Assembly: GCA_958510875.1 (NCBI GenBank)
Contig: OY294067.1
Location: 144,498,046-144,562,045 of the forward strand
Length of the DNA: 64,000 nucleotides
Origin: Endomychus coccineus
Lineage: Eukaryota > Arthropoda > Insecta > Coleoptera > Endomychidae
Reading direction: 5' to 3'
Within the stretch, counting starts at the first letter, position 1, and every line of letters starts with the position of its first letter. Position numbers and translations under genes: made by a program. The notes below the pieces were generated by a model, which saw only the letters and a list, made by a program, of their open reading frames with translations, did not search any database and had not been told where the DNA came from. Of this stretch, positions 19,797-31,307 are shown one piece after another.

Positions 19797-22700
19797 AGGT
19801 TCCTAATTCGTGTGCCCTAAGTATTCTAATTGAACCCAGAATGACTGCCTTTTGCATCCGGTCTATCAAGATCTGCGCCGAGTTCCTACAGGCCGGATTG
19901 ATCTTCAAGTGTGAACGCAGCGAAGACCGAATCCCGCCCAAAACACCGATGATCAGAACCACTAATACGACCTTGTGGCCTGGGTATAGCGTGCGGAGCT
20001 CGAACAGGAGATCTTGATATTTTCTCCATTTTTCCTCCTCTTTCAAGACTATGTTCTTCTCTGCCGGAGCGGAGAATTCGATGACATACATAGTCTTGAT
20101 TAGTTTATCGAGGAGGACAACGTCAGGCCTATTTGCTTGTATGGACCTGACGGTCGGAAACGGATAATTCCAGAAGATCTGGCTTTTTTCGTTTCCGACA
20201 ACGGACTCAATATCTCCTGGCATGTAAGGCAGCACCGGCTCTTGGTCTATTCTGTACGAGTGCCTTAGATGGTAATACAGCACCCGTAGGGCCGCATTAT
20301 GGCGATGAGTGTACGCCGGGGCCGCTTTTGCCGGACATGCCGACAGAAGGTGGAAAAGTGTCTCAGGCGCCTTTCGACAGGCCCTGCAGCTGACATCAGG
20401 GACCTGCACACCCATCACATTGCGGCGATAGACCAAGGTGTTAATTACGCCATCTTGGCAAACTGCGGTAAATCCCTCAGTCTCGGATGTAAGCCCGGCT
20501 GACCTTAGGTAGCCGAAGGTCAGCCTAGTTGACAAGCCGAGCGTTTCGATGTTTCGATAGAAAACACCGGGTATCGGCTTGTCAACATGCCGCCTGAGAG
20601 TAAGATCTTGCTCCGCGGCATTTATCTGGGCTTTCAGGCGAGAAGGTAGGAGCTCTAGGTTGCCCTCTAGTCGGCCTTCTCGACTGATCTGAAATTCGAG
20701 ACCAAGTTCTTCCGCAGCTTTTTGTGCTGCTTTAACGATAAATGCCCCCACTCCGGCCAATTCGTGACTTTTAACAAGGCACAGGAGGGGGTCCGAGCTC
20801 CTAAGAACTTTACAAGCTATACTCAGAACCACACTTCGATGTAGACCCTCCAGACTGAGGAGTCCCCTACCTCCCCGATGAAGTGGGAGATAAATGCGGG
20901 AAACGGACGATCTAGGATGCAAACTGTGATGGATATGCATCATTTTCCGGGTGTCTTTATTGAGTCTATGCAGCTCATCGACCGTCCATTTCACCACTCC
21001 AAAAGAGTGGAGCAGGACTGGAACGGCAAGCATATTTGTTGCAGACACCTTGTTCCCACTCGAAAGTTCGGAAGACCAAATCTTTCGAACAAGGTTTCTG
21101 TACTTGCCGCGGAGAGCCACCTTTACCTGGTAAGCGTCATAATTAGGACGCTGTTTAATTCCCAGGTATCGATAGGTCTCTCCAGCATCGAGGTGTTTAA
21201 ATATGCTTTCGTCGGCAAGCTGCATATTCTCGTACACTTCCGGAGATCGTCCTCTCCTCAAATGAAACACTGCGCATTTGTCCAATCCCAACTCCATGCC
21301 TACGGCTCGTGTATATTCCTGAACCACATTGAGAGATTGATGGAGGTTCTTCTCCCCAGAGGCATACAGTTTCACATCATCCACGTAAAATAAATGGGTG
21401 ATCTGATGCCTCCGGTCATTCGGTGGTCCAGAGTAATATCCACAAGTCCGTCTTAAAGCAATGGAGAGCGGCAGCAGTGAGATATTGAACAAGAGGGGAC
21501 TCAAGGAGTCTCCTTGGAAAACTCCCCTCTTGAATGTTACCAACTCTGTCAAGACTCGTCGTGTGCCTGATGTGATGGCAAAACGGGTCTTCCAGAGTGG
21601 CAACAGATGTTCTATGCATCTCACTAGTGGGGTAGGTACCGCAAGGCATTGGAGCAAGTATAATAATAGCTCATGTGATGTTGAATCAAATCCCTTCATG
21701 CCTTTCTTTGCCCGGCGCTGCTCGCTGATGTTATTAACTACCGGACCGATCGATTTCAACAACCTAGCATACAAGATACGTGTAAATAACTTGTAGCAGG
21801 TGTTGAGACAAGTGATCGGTCGGTAGTTCTTGGGATCAGACAAGTCTCCACTCTTTGGAAGTAGCACAGTGTACCCCTCGACAGCTCAGCTTGGAATATG
21901 CCGCTCCTCTTTGACCCATGAGTCGAAGACTCTGGCCAGACGGCGGTGAGTGGAAGGGAATTTCTTCCACCACCATATGTTAATGCCGTCAGGGCCGGGA
22001 GCAGCATAGTTTTTGGTACCGACAAGAGCTTGTCGGACCTCATCCTCGCTGACTGCCTCGCACACTTCTGTTTGCGGAAGTTGACGTTCAGCGCAAAACA
22101 TTTGGAAGTGTGCTAGGGCTGGAGTGTCTAGGTGAATTGGACGCGGTGACTCATACACTCCTTTCCAGAACTGCTTAACCTCCTCCACAGTCGGTGGAGC
22201 AACAATTGTGGGCGGTGGAGATTCAAAAAGCCGAGACGGGCTATCGCGAAACAAGGAATTCTCCCTGATGCGTCTAACCCGTCTGGCCAGATTTCTCCTT
22301 ACCACGCCCAGGACTCGAATCCTATCCGCACAATGTTGCTTGATGGTCTGCAACACTGTACGTTTCAGGGTGTGATGGTGGCGGCGCAGTTGAGCGGCTA
22401 TACGCCTAATTTTTGGCGTGAAAGCCCTGCGGCTAGAAATAAAATCCATCACACACTGGATCCGAGACGCTTGCTGCCTCGCCGACTGAATTTTGGCCTC
22501 GACTTTGTGTGTGCACCGTTCGATTTTCTCGATCTGGTCGTGCGGTCTCTCACTCCGCACTTCCGGAACGAGTCGCTTTGCGGCACCATACACGGCCTCG
22601 TTGATTTCCCAGAGGTCGCCGAATTCCGAAAGCTCGTCGTTAATCAACGTGTCCAATTCTACCAGCTCGTGTGGTCGTACGGAGACCCTGATGTTGATTC

Positions 22701-22989
22701 GGGTTCTCCTTGTTCTAAGATCAACGTCGGTGTTCTGGAGCAGACTTGCTCTACCAGATCTGTTGCGGCGTACCACAGGTGGTGCTGGTGCGGCTAGATC
22801 CGGTTCTGGTGCTGCAGCCTGCCGGAGATTCGTTCTTATATAGCCGGTTCTCCGCAGGTAGAATACTAGATTCCGCAAGGTTTGAGCGGAAAAATCACGG
22901 CATAGAGGATGCATGATGCACCAAAGTGCATGCAGCCGTGACATGTATCCCCTACGGGCCGGCTCGCTGCGCTCGAAGCAGTCCAGCAA
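19795..22989 (-). pseudogene. Reverse transcriptase / restriction-like endonuclease polyprotein, one internal stop
   Basis: One coding frame of about 1060 codons, split only by an in-frame TGA between the halves 21886-22989 and 19795-21867, where HIPS precedes and AVEGYTVLLPKSGD follows. The first half ends in RT-domain sequence (NYAAPGPDGINIWWWKKF). The second has the RT palm (GVFQGDSLSPLLFN, catalytic FYVDDVKLYA), a C-x2-C-x8-H-x4-C knuckle (CRACRKAPETLFHLLSAC) and an RLE nuclease core (RPDVVLLD...YVIEFSAP). This order (RT, CCHC, RLE) defines the R2 superclade. The 5' start is disturbed: an overlapping frame from 23144 suggests a frameshift near 22985. TGG to TGA is the simplest explanation of the stop. 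Confidence 0.88.
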
Positions 22990-23310
22990 GTCATCCCGAA
23001 GTTCATTAGTTCACTCAGAGCGTCCATGTACATTGCGGTAGTCGTCAACGTCGGGACCGTCCTCTTGGGCCCCACCCACCTGTCCCTGCTCCTCATCCGA
23101 CGAGGAGCTGATGTGGGAGGCCAATCTTCTGCTGCCCGTAACAAAAGATGTACCCTCTGCTGGGTTGTTAGCCCAGCATCGGGACGGCATCGGTATTGAG
23201 TGAGGTTACCGAGTCGATTTAACCCCGACTTCTTATCGAGGTTGTCCCCTCTACGCTCGGATATGTGGTGGCGCTACTCACCAGTGAGCAAACCGAGATC
23301 TGCTCAACCC

Positions 23311-23312
<2 letters not shown>

Positions 23313-23347
<35 letters not shown>
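23313..23347. repeat. (TA)n between the RLE element and Gypsy copy A
   Basis: About 35 bp of TA lies exactly between the 5' end of the RLE element and the 3' LTR of Gypsy copy A, so both are inserted in, or next to, the same microsatellite. Confidence 0.95.
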
Positions 23348-23353
<6 letters not shown>

Positions 23354-24972
23354 ACTAAAACTCTTATGAGTTTATTTTGCCCCACGTTGTGGTGACAATT
23401 ATTACTAAAAAACTTCTTTTTTAGTTTCTTTTAATTTATTGATTATGAATTATTATTAATGCTTCCGGCTAGCTTTTTATTTTGTTTATTTTGAATAATA
23501 ATGAACTTTCTCTTTTTTATATTATTTTATTTTATGGAATTAAACACAATATTCTTTGAATGTTAAAAAGTTTCTATATTTAAATCTCTATGACTCTATT
23601 TATCTCGGGTTTCTAATTTACAATTTTATTTTATGTTCTAAGCATAGAACTAGCTTTAACCTCAAAACTATTCAATATTAATAGTTGTTTACAAAATTAC
23701 AAACGACAATCTTTCTTTCAGATTTACAAATAACACTACAATGGAAATATAATAAACAAACTTACTTTTAGTTTATATCCAAAAGTGTGTTTAACTATGT
23801 TGGCAATTTTCGATTTAATTCTTTTATAATTTCGTTGATGATTCACTTTTACACAATACTATGCTTTTTCACAATAATCACAGGTAACTAATTTGGATTA
23901 CTTCTTCTTGAGACTCAGGAACTGTTGATAATACTTTGTTTTATCCTTTTAGATAAAACATGAAACTTTTCGATGATTTATTGAAATTATTGATGATTGG
24001 CAATCGTTGGAGACTTCTTCTTAATTGAAGGTTATTACAGCCTTTTTACTGGATTCAGATACATGGAATAATCGTTGACTTTTAATAAAACTTATTAACT
24101 TTGGTTTCTTTGAACCTATCGAAGTTTGGAACACTTTCGTTCAATTGGAGGTTATTATAGGTTATAAAATTTTGGTGAGTTGCAGTAGTACTTTCAGTCT
24201 ACAGATGTAATGGCAAACTGAACTTCTTTACTTTCAGATTCGTTTTTATAGGCCTCCAAAACCGACGCTACTTTATGTCATAAACAACCTATGAGATGAT
24301 TGCTTTTCAAATCAAGGATGCCAAGTTAATTGTTGTAAAACTGACACAAGTCTTCATTGTTACCAGATTGACATTAGAAATTCCTATTGACCAATCAGAA
24401 TTTAGTATACTTTACTTTTTGAATTATTTGAGATTTTCAACTTATTTTAATTGTTAGCGATTCCTTCTTTTTAAATTAATATTGCCTACATTTTTCCCCA
24501 CACTTTGGTATAATTTAACCTATGATTGGGTTATTATTAATATGATTATTCCCATATTTATGGTTTTCTTGACAGTTACTTATTCTTAAATCTAATACAT
24601 ATCATATTATATCAATAACATTCTTTTAACATTACATAACTCAAATTTACTAATCCTAACTTACATCTATAACATTATTCAATGTTTTGTACTATCTCAT
24701 GATAGTTTTGTAATCACTTTACTTATGATTTATGATTTCGTTACACTGAACGTTTCTTCACTTTCACTGAAGTTCTTGTTTATCACATCTTATACTATTA
24801 CATCGTTGTTTATTATGTTTTACATTGTTAATATTAATATCCTAACTATTATTTAGCTTTTATTATTGTTTTTAATTCCATAAAATATTTTTTATTTGAT
24901 CTTTTCTGATTTTCATAGTTCGGTAAGTTATTATTTTTAAATTTTTATTGTCTATGAAATGAAATCATAACA
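23348..24972 (-). repeat. 3' LTR of Gypsy copy A
   Basis: 1625 bp. On the minus strand it begins TGTTATGATTTC and ends AGTTTTAGTAATAAT. The last 59 or so bases are absent from copy B and include a relic primer-binding site (23370-23400 region). A TATA-like element lies near 24245 on the plus coordinate, as in the 5' LTR. Confidence 0.93.
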
Positions 24973-25060
24973 AATTCCCCTAAATCAATTTTAACATATT
25001 AATCACATTAATATTTAAAATTTATTTATCTTTTGATTTCATTTTCATGAACTAAATTTA

Positions 25061-28000
25061 TTAATAATTATACTTGTATATTTGATCAATATTAAATATT
25101 CCCCTTATCTTTCCGTTTTCAGGATTCATTAATTCATAACTATTTTCAGCATTTTCATTCATAACTACATATGGACCTTCAAAAGCAAAACATAATTTTC
25201 CACATATATTCTTTTTATTATTAGTTACTCTCATTGCTCTCACTATTACTAATTCACCTATTTCAAATTTAATTAACCTTCCTCTTTTTCTCATTTCCCT
25301 ATTCATATATTTTCTTGCATTTCTTTCTAACCTATTACTGATATCTTTCAAAATTTCATTTCGCTCTACTGAATTTTCATCTAACCATTTTCTATCTGGT
25401 TCTTCGCCTTTCATTATTAATACAGGTGTTTTCTCTGTTGTAGTATTTGGACAATGATTTAAACATTTTTCTACTCTGGATATTGATTCATCCCATTGAC
25501 GATGTTTATCCTCACAAGATATTCTCAGATATTTTATTACTTCCTGTATATATCGCTCTGATGGATTGGATTGAGGATGTCTGATGCTTGTTAATTGATG
25601 AAAAATTAAATTCCTTTTGCAAAAATACTTGAAACGTATGTTTTTGAAATATGTTGCGTTATCTGTAATTAACTTTCTTGGCCTACCAATTTCTTCAAAA
25701 TAGTTTTCTAACTTATGCATTACTTCTCTACTTTTTGTCGTTTTGCAAGCATATAATTTTATATATTTAGAAAATAAATCTACTACAACCAAAATATGTC
25801 TATTTCCTTTTTCTGTTACTATTAACTCACTTAAAAAATCTATTGCTACTATTTCTAAACATTCCTTTACTATAATACTCTTTGCTAAATTGTGGTTAAT
25901 TATATTTTTAGGCTTTGCTCTTTGACATATGTCACATTTCTTTGTGATTTCTTTTGCAATTTGGTAATCTCCTTTACCTATATAATTTTCTCTGAATATG
26001 AGCCACATTTTCCTTGCTCCTATGTGATTGAATTCACTATGTAAATGATTTAAAATTTTTAAAGTTAGGTCTTGATTTATTCTGTATAATTCTTTCCTAC
26101 CTATATCTTGTAAATAAACTCCCTCTTTGATTTTACATTTCTTTTTATCCTTCTCTGATAAAGTACTTTGATTGTTTTTAATGCTCTCTAATGAAAATAA
26201 ACCCCTTACTTCTAATAAAATATTTGCTCCTACTTTATATTTCCTTTTATCAATTTTTAAATTCTCCTCTTCTCTTGTTAAAGTATCAGCTATTATATTT
26301 AATTTTCCTGGAATATGTTTTATTTCAAAATCATATTCCTGCAATAACAAAATCCATCTTTGAATCCTACTGTTTACAAACTTGTTTTTAAATATACTTG
26401 TTAATGCACTATGATCAGTTTCTACCCTTACTTTATTCCCTAACAAATAAAATCTTAATTTCTTTACACAAAAAACTATACTTGCTAATTCTAATTCAGT
26501 AACGCTGTAATTTTTTTCATGAACTTTTGTCATTCTTGACACAAAACTTATAGGCACTTCTTCATTATTTTGTTTTTGTAATAAAACACCACTGAATCTT
26601 TGTTTAGAAGCATCTGTTCTTAATATGAAAGGTTTATCATATTGTGCATGATAGACTTTTAATTTTTTAATGAAAATATCTTTTAAATTTTGGAAAGCTT
26701 CGTGTCTTTCATTATCCCATTTCCATTTTACCCCTTTCTTAAGTAATTCTACTAATGGAATCTCCTTCTGACTTAAATCAGGAATGAGCCTCTTGAAATA
26801 ATTTATTAGACCTAAGAATCCCCTCAAAGTTTTAAGATTGGTGGGTCTTTTGAAATTTTTTATTACATCTAATCTATCTTCATCCATTTCTAAACCTTCC
26901 CTCGTTAATTTATAACCCAAAAATTTAATTTCTGTTTTATAGAATTCACATTTCTCAATATTTATTTTTAAACCTGCTATATCTAATTCGTTCAAAACTA
27001 ATTTTATGTGATCTTTATGTTCTTCTACTGTTCTAGAAAATATTAATATGTCATCGATATAATGAACTACAAAAATTTCAAATTTATTTAATATTTGATT
27101 CATACTTCTAACTAACGCACTGCATGCACTTTGAATACCAAAAGGCGTAACTTTAAAACGATACACTTCTCCATCTATCATAAAACCAGTGTAATCTCTA
27201 CAACTTTCATGTAAAGGAATCAACCAGAAACTATGTCTTAAATCAACTTTACTAAAAATTTGTGCCTTTATTATTCTACCAAAAATTGACTCTATATTTT
27301 TAGGAGCTTCATATTGTGGTACTGACAATCTATTCAATGTTCGAGCATCTAAACATAACCTAATATCACCATTTGACTTTTTTGCTATAACAATAGGGTT
27401 TATATATTTTGTTTTACTTCTTTCTATTATGTCTTGTTCTAGCATTTCACCGATTTTTTTCCTAACATCTTCTATGTACTTGTATGGGATTGGATAGTTC
27501 TTGGATTTAAAATTTTCAATTTCTTTGACTTGGAATTTATGAATATAATTACTAGCTATACGAGTTTCATCAATTATTAAACCTTTATGTTGTGAAATTA
27601 TTTCTGATATTATTCCCCTATATTTCTCGGATATCTTCATCTGCGAGATTATTTCATTTAAATTTCTGCTTGAGTCTTTTCTTTCGACCGCATTTATTAT
27701 ATTGCAACCTTCATTTGGTCTGTCAATATTTTCATTTTCCCCTTTCCCTATCTTTATAATTTCATCTAACAACTTTATTTCCTTTTCCTCGTAATCTATA
27801 ATAATTCCATGCTTTTCTAATTCATCAGTTCCCATAACAATATCCAATTTCATATTCGGCACTACAAATAATTGCATCTCTAGACTTGACTTCCCTATTA
27901 TAACATGCTCAGTAATCATTTTTGATACTTCAGTAATTTTCTTTCCACTAATATTTACTAATTCTACTTTTGGTATTTTCAATTGATTTGTTAATTTTAT

Positions 28001-28195
28001 TTCAGACAATAGTTCTTCCCTTATTAAAGATAGTTCTGATCCTGTATCACACATAATTTCTACTTCTTTCCCTTTTAAAAAACCTTTTAATTTAATTAAA
28101 CCTATACTTTCATTTTCTTCCCTTTGCTGTTCGTAGTCAATGTATTCCCTCTGATGTTCATATAATACATTAACGTGGTATTCGTGCTTTCTTAA
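25061..28195 (-). CDS. pol: Gypsy pol polyprotein, copy A (PR-RT-RNaseH-IN)
   Basis: Open from the gag stop in the -1 frame; the first ATG gives 997 residues starting MCDTGSELSL, but the aspartic protease Asp-Thr-Gly at its start means translation must begin upstream, by fusion with gag. RT carries VDLRHSFW and YIDDILIFS (residues 332-335), RNase H the TDAS block (481), integrase an HHCC zinc finger (670-710) and DDE residues 739, 798 and 833. No chromodomain is apparent. The protein matches copy B at all but a handful of positions; KAQIFSK here versus KAQNFSK in B suggests a private change in A. Confidence 0.95.
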   Translation of the reverse strand, partial: LRKHEYHVNVLYEHQREYIDYEQQREENESIGLIKLKGFLKGKEVEIMCDTGSELSLIREELLSEIKLTNQLKIPKVELVNISGKKITEVSKMITEHVIIGKSSLEMQLFVVPNMKLDIVMGTDELEKHGIIIDYEEKEIKLLDEIIKIGKGENENIDRPNEGCNIINAVERKDSSRNLNEIISQMKISEKYRGIISEIISQHKGLIIDETRIASNYIHKFQVKEIENFKSKNYPIPYKYIEDVRKKIGEMLEQDIIERSKTKYINPIVIAKKSNGDIRLCLDARTLNRLSVPQYEAPKNIESIFGRIIKAQIFSKVDLRHSFWLIPLHESCRDYTGFMIDGEVYRFKVTPFGIQSACSALVRSMNQILNKFEIFVVHYIDDILIFSRTVEEHKDHIKLVLNELDIAGLKINIEKCEFYKTEIKFLGYKLTREGLEMDEDRLDVIKNFKRPTNLKTLRGFLGLINYFKRLIPDLSQKEIPLVELLKKGVKWKWDNERHEAFQNLKDIFIKKLKVYHAQYDKPFILRTDASKQRFSGVLLQKQNNEEVPISFVSRMTKVHEKNYSVTELELASIVFCVKKLRFYLLGNKVRVETDHSALTSIFKNKFVNSRIQRWILLLQEYDFEIKHIPGKLNIIADTLTREEENLKIDKRKYKVGANILLEVRGLFSLESIKNNQSTLSEKDKKKCKIKEGVYLQDIGRKELYRINQDLTLKILNHLHSEFNHIGARKMWLIFRENYIGKGDYQIAKEITKKCDICQRAKPKNIINHNLAKSIIVKECLEIVAIDFLSELIVTEKGNRHILVVVDLFSKYIKLYACKTTKSREVMHKLENYFEEIGRPRKLITDNATYFKNIRFKYFCKRNLIFHQLTSIRHPQSNPSERYIQEVIKYLRISCEDKHRQWDESISRVEKCLNHCPNTTTEKTPVLIMKGEEPDRKWLDENSVERNEILKDISNRLERNARKYMNREMRKRGRLIKFEIGELVIVRAMRVTNNKKNICGKLCFAFEGPYVVMNENAENSYELMNPENGKIRGIFNIDQIYKYNY

Positions 28196-29559
28196 AAATC
28201 CTGATTTTGTTGATTATTTTGACTTGAAGAGTCTTCCCTTTCCATATTACTTTCTATCCTACTACAGTTTACTTCCCTTTGATTGTTTTCATTTCTACTA
28301 TTATTTCTATTATTATTATTATTTTGACTTCTATTATCCCTATATCTATTTCTATTTTGATTAGCATTATTTCCATTATATCTATTTTCCCTATTATAAT
28401 AATTTTGGTTTCTATTATCCCTATTTCTAAAATTGTTTTGATAATTATTATTTTGGAATCTATTATTATAATTTTGATTTCCCCTGTAATTGTTCCTGTT
28501 ATCATTATATCTATTTTGTTGCCTAGTTCCAATGTTATTCTTATTATCAATTCTATTTAAGTATGATAGTAGTTGATTCATGTTTTTAATATTTGCAATG
28601 GCTATTGCCTCAGATATTTGACTTCGATACTGTCTTGAAATGTATAAAACTATCTCTTCCTCTCTCATTTTAGGTTCTAAATATTGTGCTTCATTATATA
28701 GGCTAAGTGCATAAGCACTCATGCTTTTTCTAGTCCCTTCTATATACTTCCTAAAATATAACCTTTCTCGACATTTCGACTGCTCATTTTCACCCCAAAA
28801 ATTATTTAAAAACTCATCTATAAACTCATCTAAACTATTTAATTCCCTTTCTTTGCAATTGAACCACAACAAAGGTTCATCAACCAATCGTTCTCTTATT
28901 AATTTTTTCATTCTCTCTATATTCCTTTCATACTGTATTTCATTTTTCAAATCTTTAACAAAAATGCATGGATGTAATAATTTTATGTTTCCATTAAATT
29001 TTATTGTATTCTCATGACCTACATTTCTGTATTCTATATTCATTCTCTCTTCGGATCTATTCTCAATTCTTTTTATTCTTTCATCTTGTTCATTTATCAT
29101 TTTTTTCTGATTTTCTCTTATACTTTGTACATTCACATTTACATTCTCTTCAATATTCTTCCCCATATCATTCATTCTATTTTCCATAATATCTATTTCT
29201 TTCTCTACATTATTAAACTTTCTATTTACAAAGCTATTATATTCTTCTAATTTATTATCTATACTTTCTTCAACATGTTGTCTTATTTCCTTTTTCTCAG
29301 TTTCAACTATTCTCATAATTTCCTCAGTTCTTTTATCAAATTTATCATTCACTCTCTTAAGTTCATCTCTTATTTCACTCATACCTTGTTCAATTTTAGC
29401 ATTTGTTTCCTTCGTTTCATTAGCTTTTAAATTTAAACTTTCAAGCAATCTCATTATTTGTGATTGACTATCTATTATTGGTGGTCTTTCTGCACTAATC
29501 ATTTCACCCTCTTGATCAAATCCTATCAATTCTGGAGTCCTCTGTCTATCTCCTTCCAT
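28192..29559 (-). CDS. gag: Gypsy gag-like protein, copy A
   Basis: 455 residues: N-terminal coiled-coil (about residues 35-160, heptad-rich, ending near RIKRIENRSEERM), a capsid-like region (HPCIFVKDLKNEIQ, FLNNFWGENEQSKC), and an Asn/Arg/Gln-rich basic tail (RNNYRGNQNYNNRFQNNN-type repeats). No CCHC knuckle is present; the RN-rich tail presumably binds RNA instead. It ends GAT TTT TAA, one base out of phase with pol. Copy B has an extra ten or so residues near residue 50 (NKKIEQCKNE). Confidence 0.92.
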   Translation of the reverse strand: MEGDRQRTPELIGFDQEGEMISAERPPIIDSQSQIMRLLESLNLKANETKETNAKIEQGMSEIRDELKRVNDKFDKRTEEIMRIVETEKKEIRQHVEESIDNKLEEYNSFVNRKFNNVEKEIDIMENRMNDMGKNIEENVNVNVQSIRENQKKMINEQDERIKRIENRSEERMNIEYRNVGHENTIKFNGNIKLLHPCIFVKDLKNEIQYERNIERMKKLIRERLVDEPLLWFNCKERELNSLDEFIDEFLNNFWGENEQSKCRERLYFRKYIEGTRKSMSAYALSLYNEAQYLEPKMREEEIVLYISRQYRSQISEAIAIANIKNMNQLLSYLNRIDNKNNIGTRQQNRYNDNRNNYRGNQNYNNRFQNNNYQNNFRNRDNRNQNYYNRENRYNGNNANQNRNRYRDNRSQNNNNNRNNSRNENNQREVNCSRIESNMEREDSSSQNNQQNQDF

Positions 29560-29630
29560 TTTTACTTTCTTATTAATTAATCTAGTTCTTTAAATTATTT
29601 TGATACGCGGTTCTATTTCTTTTTTCAAAT

Positions 29631-29650
29631 GGCCTCACGTTTGAGCGACA
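29631..29650 (-). promoter_or_regulatory. Primer-binding site of Gypsy copy A (diverged)
   Basis: Directly after the 5' LTR on the minus strand: TGTCGCTCAAACGTGAGG. Compared with copy B (TGGCGTCCAACGTGGGGC) it has three or so substitutions and one extra base, so tRNA priming may be weaker or use another tRNA. Confidence 0.6.
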
Positions 29651-31275
29651 ATTATTACTAAAACTCTTATGAGTTTATTTTGCCCCACGTTGTGGTGACA
29701 ATTATTACTAAAAAACTTCTTTTTTAGTTTCTTTTAATTTATTGATTATGAATTATTATTAATGCTTCCGGCTAGCTTTTTATTTTGTTTATTTTGAATA
29801 ATAATGAACTTTCTCTTTTTTATATTATTTTATTTTATGGAATTAAACACAATATTCTTTGAATGTTAAAAAGTTTCTATATTTAAATCTCTATGACTCT
29901 ATTTATCTCGGGTTTCTAATTTACAATTTTATTTTATGTTCTAAGCATAGAACTAGCTTTAACCTCAAAACTATTCAATATTAATAGTTGTTTACAAAAT
30001 TACAAACGACAATCTTTCTTTCAGATTTACAAATAACACTACAATGGAAATATAATAAACAAACTTACTTTTAGTTTATATCCAAAAGTGTGTTTAACTA
30101 TGTTGGCAATTTTCGATTTAATTCTTTTATAATTTCGTTGATGATTCACTTTTACACAATACTATGCTTTTTCACAATAATCACAGGTAACTAATTTGGA
30201 TTACTTCTTCTTGAGACTCAGGAACTGTTGATAATACTTTGTTTTATCCTTTTAGATAAAACATGAAACTTTTCGATGATTTATTGAAATTATTGATGAT
30301 TGGCAATCGTTGGAGACTTCTTCTTAATTGAAGGTTATTACAGCCTTTTTACTGGATTCAGATACATGGAATAATCGTTGACTTTTAATAAAACTTATTA
30401 ACTTTGGTTTCTTTGAACCTATCGAAGTTTGGAACACTTTCGTTCAATTGGAGGTTATTATAAGTTATAAAATTTTGGTGAGTTGCAGTAGTACTTTCAG
30501 TCTACAGATGTAATGGCAAACTGAACTTCTTTACTTTCAGATTCGTTTTTATAGGCCTCCAAAACCGACGCTACTTTATGTCATAAACAACCTATGAGAT
30601 GATTGCTTTTCAAATCAAGGATGCCAAGTTAATTGTTGTAAAACTGACACAAGTCTTCATTGTTACCAGATTGACATTAGAAATTCCTATTGACCAATCA
30701 GAATTTAGTATACTTTACTTTTTGAATTATTTGAGATTTTCAACTTATTTTAATTGTTAGCGATTCCTTCTTTTTAAATTAATATTGCCTACATTTTTCC
30801 CCACACTTTGGTATAATTTAACCTATGATTGGGTTATTATTAATATGATTATTCCCATATTTATGGTTTTCTTGACAGTTACTTATTCTTAAATCTAATA
30901 CATATCATATTATATCAATAACATTCTTTTAACATTACATAACTCAAATTTACTAATCCTAACTTACATCTATAACATTATTCAATGTTTTGTACTATCT
31001 CATGATAGTTTTGTAATCACTTTACTTATGATTTATGATTTCGTTACACTGAACGTTTCTTCACTTTCACTGAAGTTCTTGTTTATCACATCTTATACTA
31101 TTACATCGTTGTTTATTATGTTTTACATTGTTAACATTAATATCCTAACTATTATTTAGCTTTTATTATTGTTTTTAATTCCATAAAATATTTTTTATTT
31201 GATCTTTTCTGATTTTCATAGTTCGGTAAGTTATTATTTTTAAATTTTTATTGTCTATGAAATGAAATCATAACA
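29651..31275 (-). repeat. 5' LTR of Gypsy copy A
   Basis: 1625 bp, the same length as 23348-24972. A TATA box (TATAAAAA on the minus strand) sits at 30546-30553. Its 3' 59 bp carry PBS-like sequence (TGTCACCACAACGTGGGGC) followed by a second copy of the LTR end. Confidence 0.93.
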
Positions 31276-31307
31276 ATATATATATATATATATATATACA
31301 TATATAT
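31276..31307. repeat. (TA)n spacer between the two Gypsy elements
   Basis: 32 bp of almost pure TA separate the 5' LTR of copy A from the 5' LTR of copy B. Both elements therefore appear to have used the same microsatellite as target. Confidence 0.95.

Larger units (their letters stand above)
19668..23313 (-). mobile_element. RLE-type non-LTR retrotransposon (R2 superclade, R4/Dong/NeSL-like), near full length
   Basis: A 3.65 kb GC-richer unit in AT-rich surroundings. On the minus strand it starts after a TA tract (GCAGGGTTGAGCAG...), carries one long coding region, a short 3' UTR with a hairpin, a run of ten A (T on plus, 19668-19677), then TA repeats. TA tracts on both sides fit insertion into a (TA)n microsatellite. 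Elements of this group are known for site-specific insertion by their restriction-like endonuclease. The coding region is close to intact. Confidence 0.85.
23348..31275 (-). mobile_element. Gypsy LTR retrotransposon copy A, complete
   Basis: 7.93 kb, minus orientation: 5' LTR 29651-31275, gag, pol, 3' LTR 23348-24972. Both LTRs are 1625 bp. I noticed only two base differences between them by eye (near 24160/30462 and 24833/31133), so insertion was recent. Gag and pol are open. Both ends lie in TA tracts. There is no env-like ORF. It is closely related to copy B but has a different LTR 3' end and primer-binding site. Confidence 0.95.

Noticed and set aside
20878..21393. 171-codon plus-strand ORF
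   Set aside because: It lies antisense to the RT domain of the RLE element; its openness is a shadow of the minus-strand coding frame.
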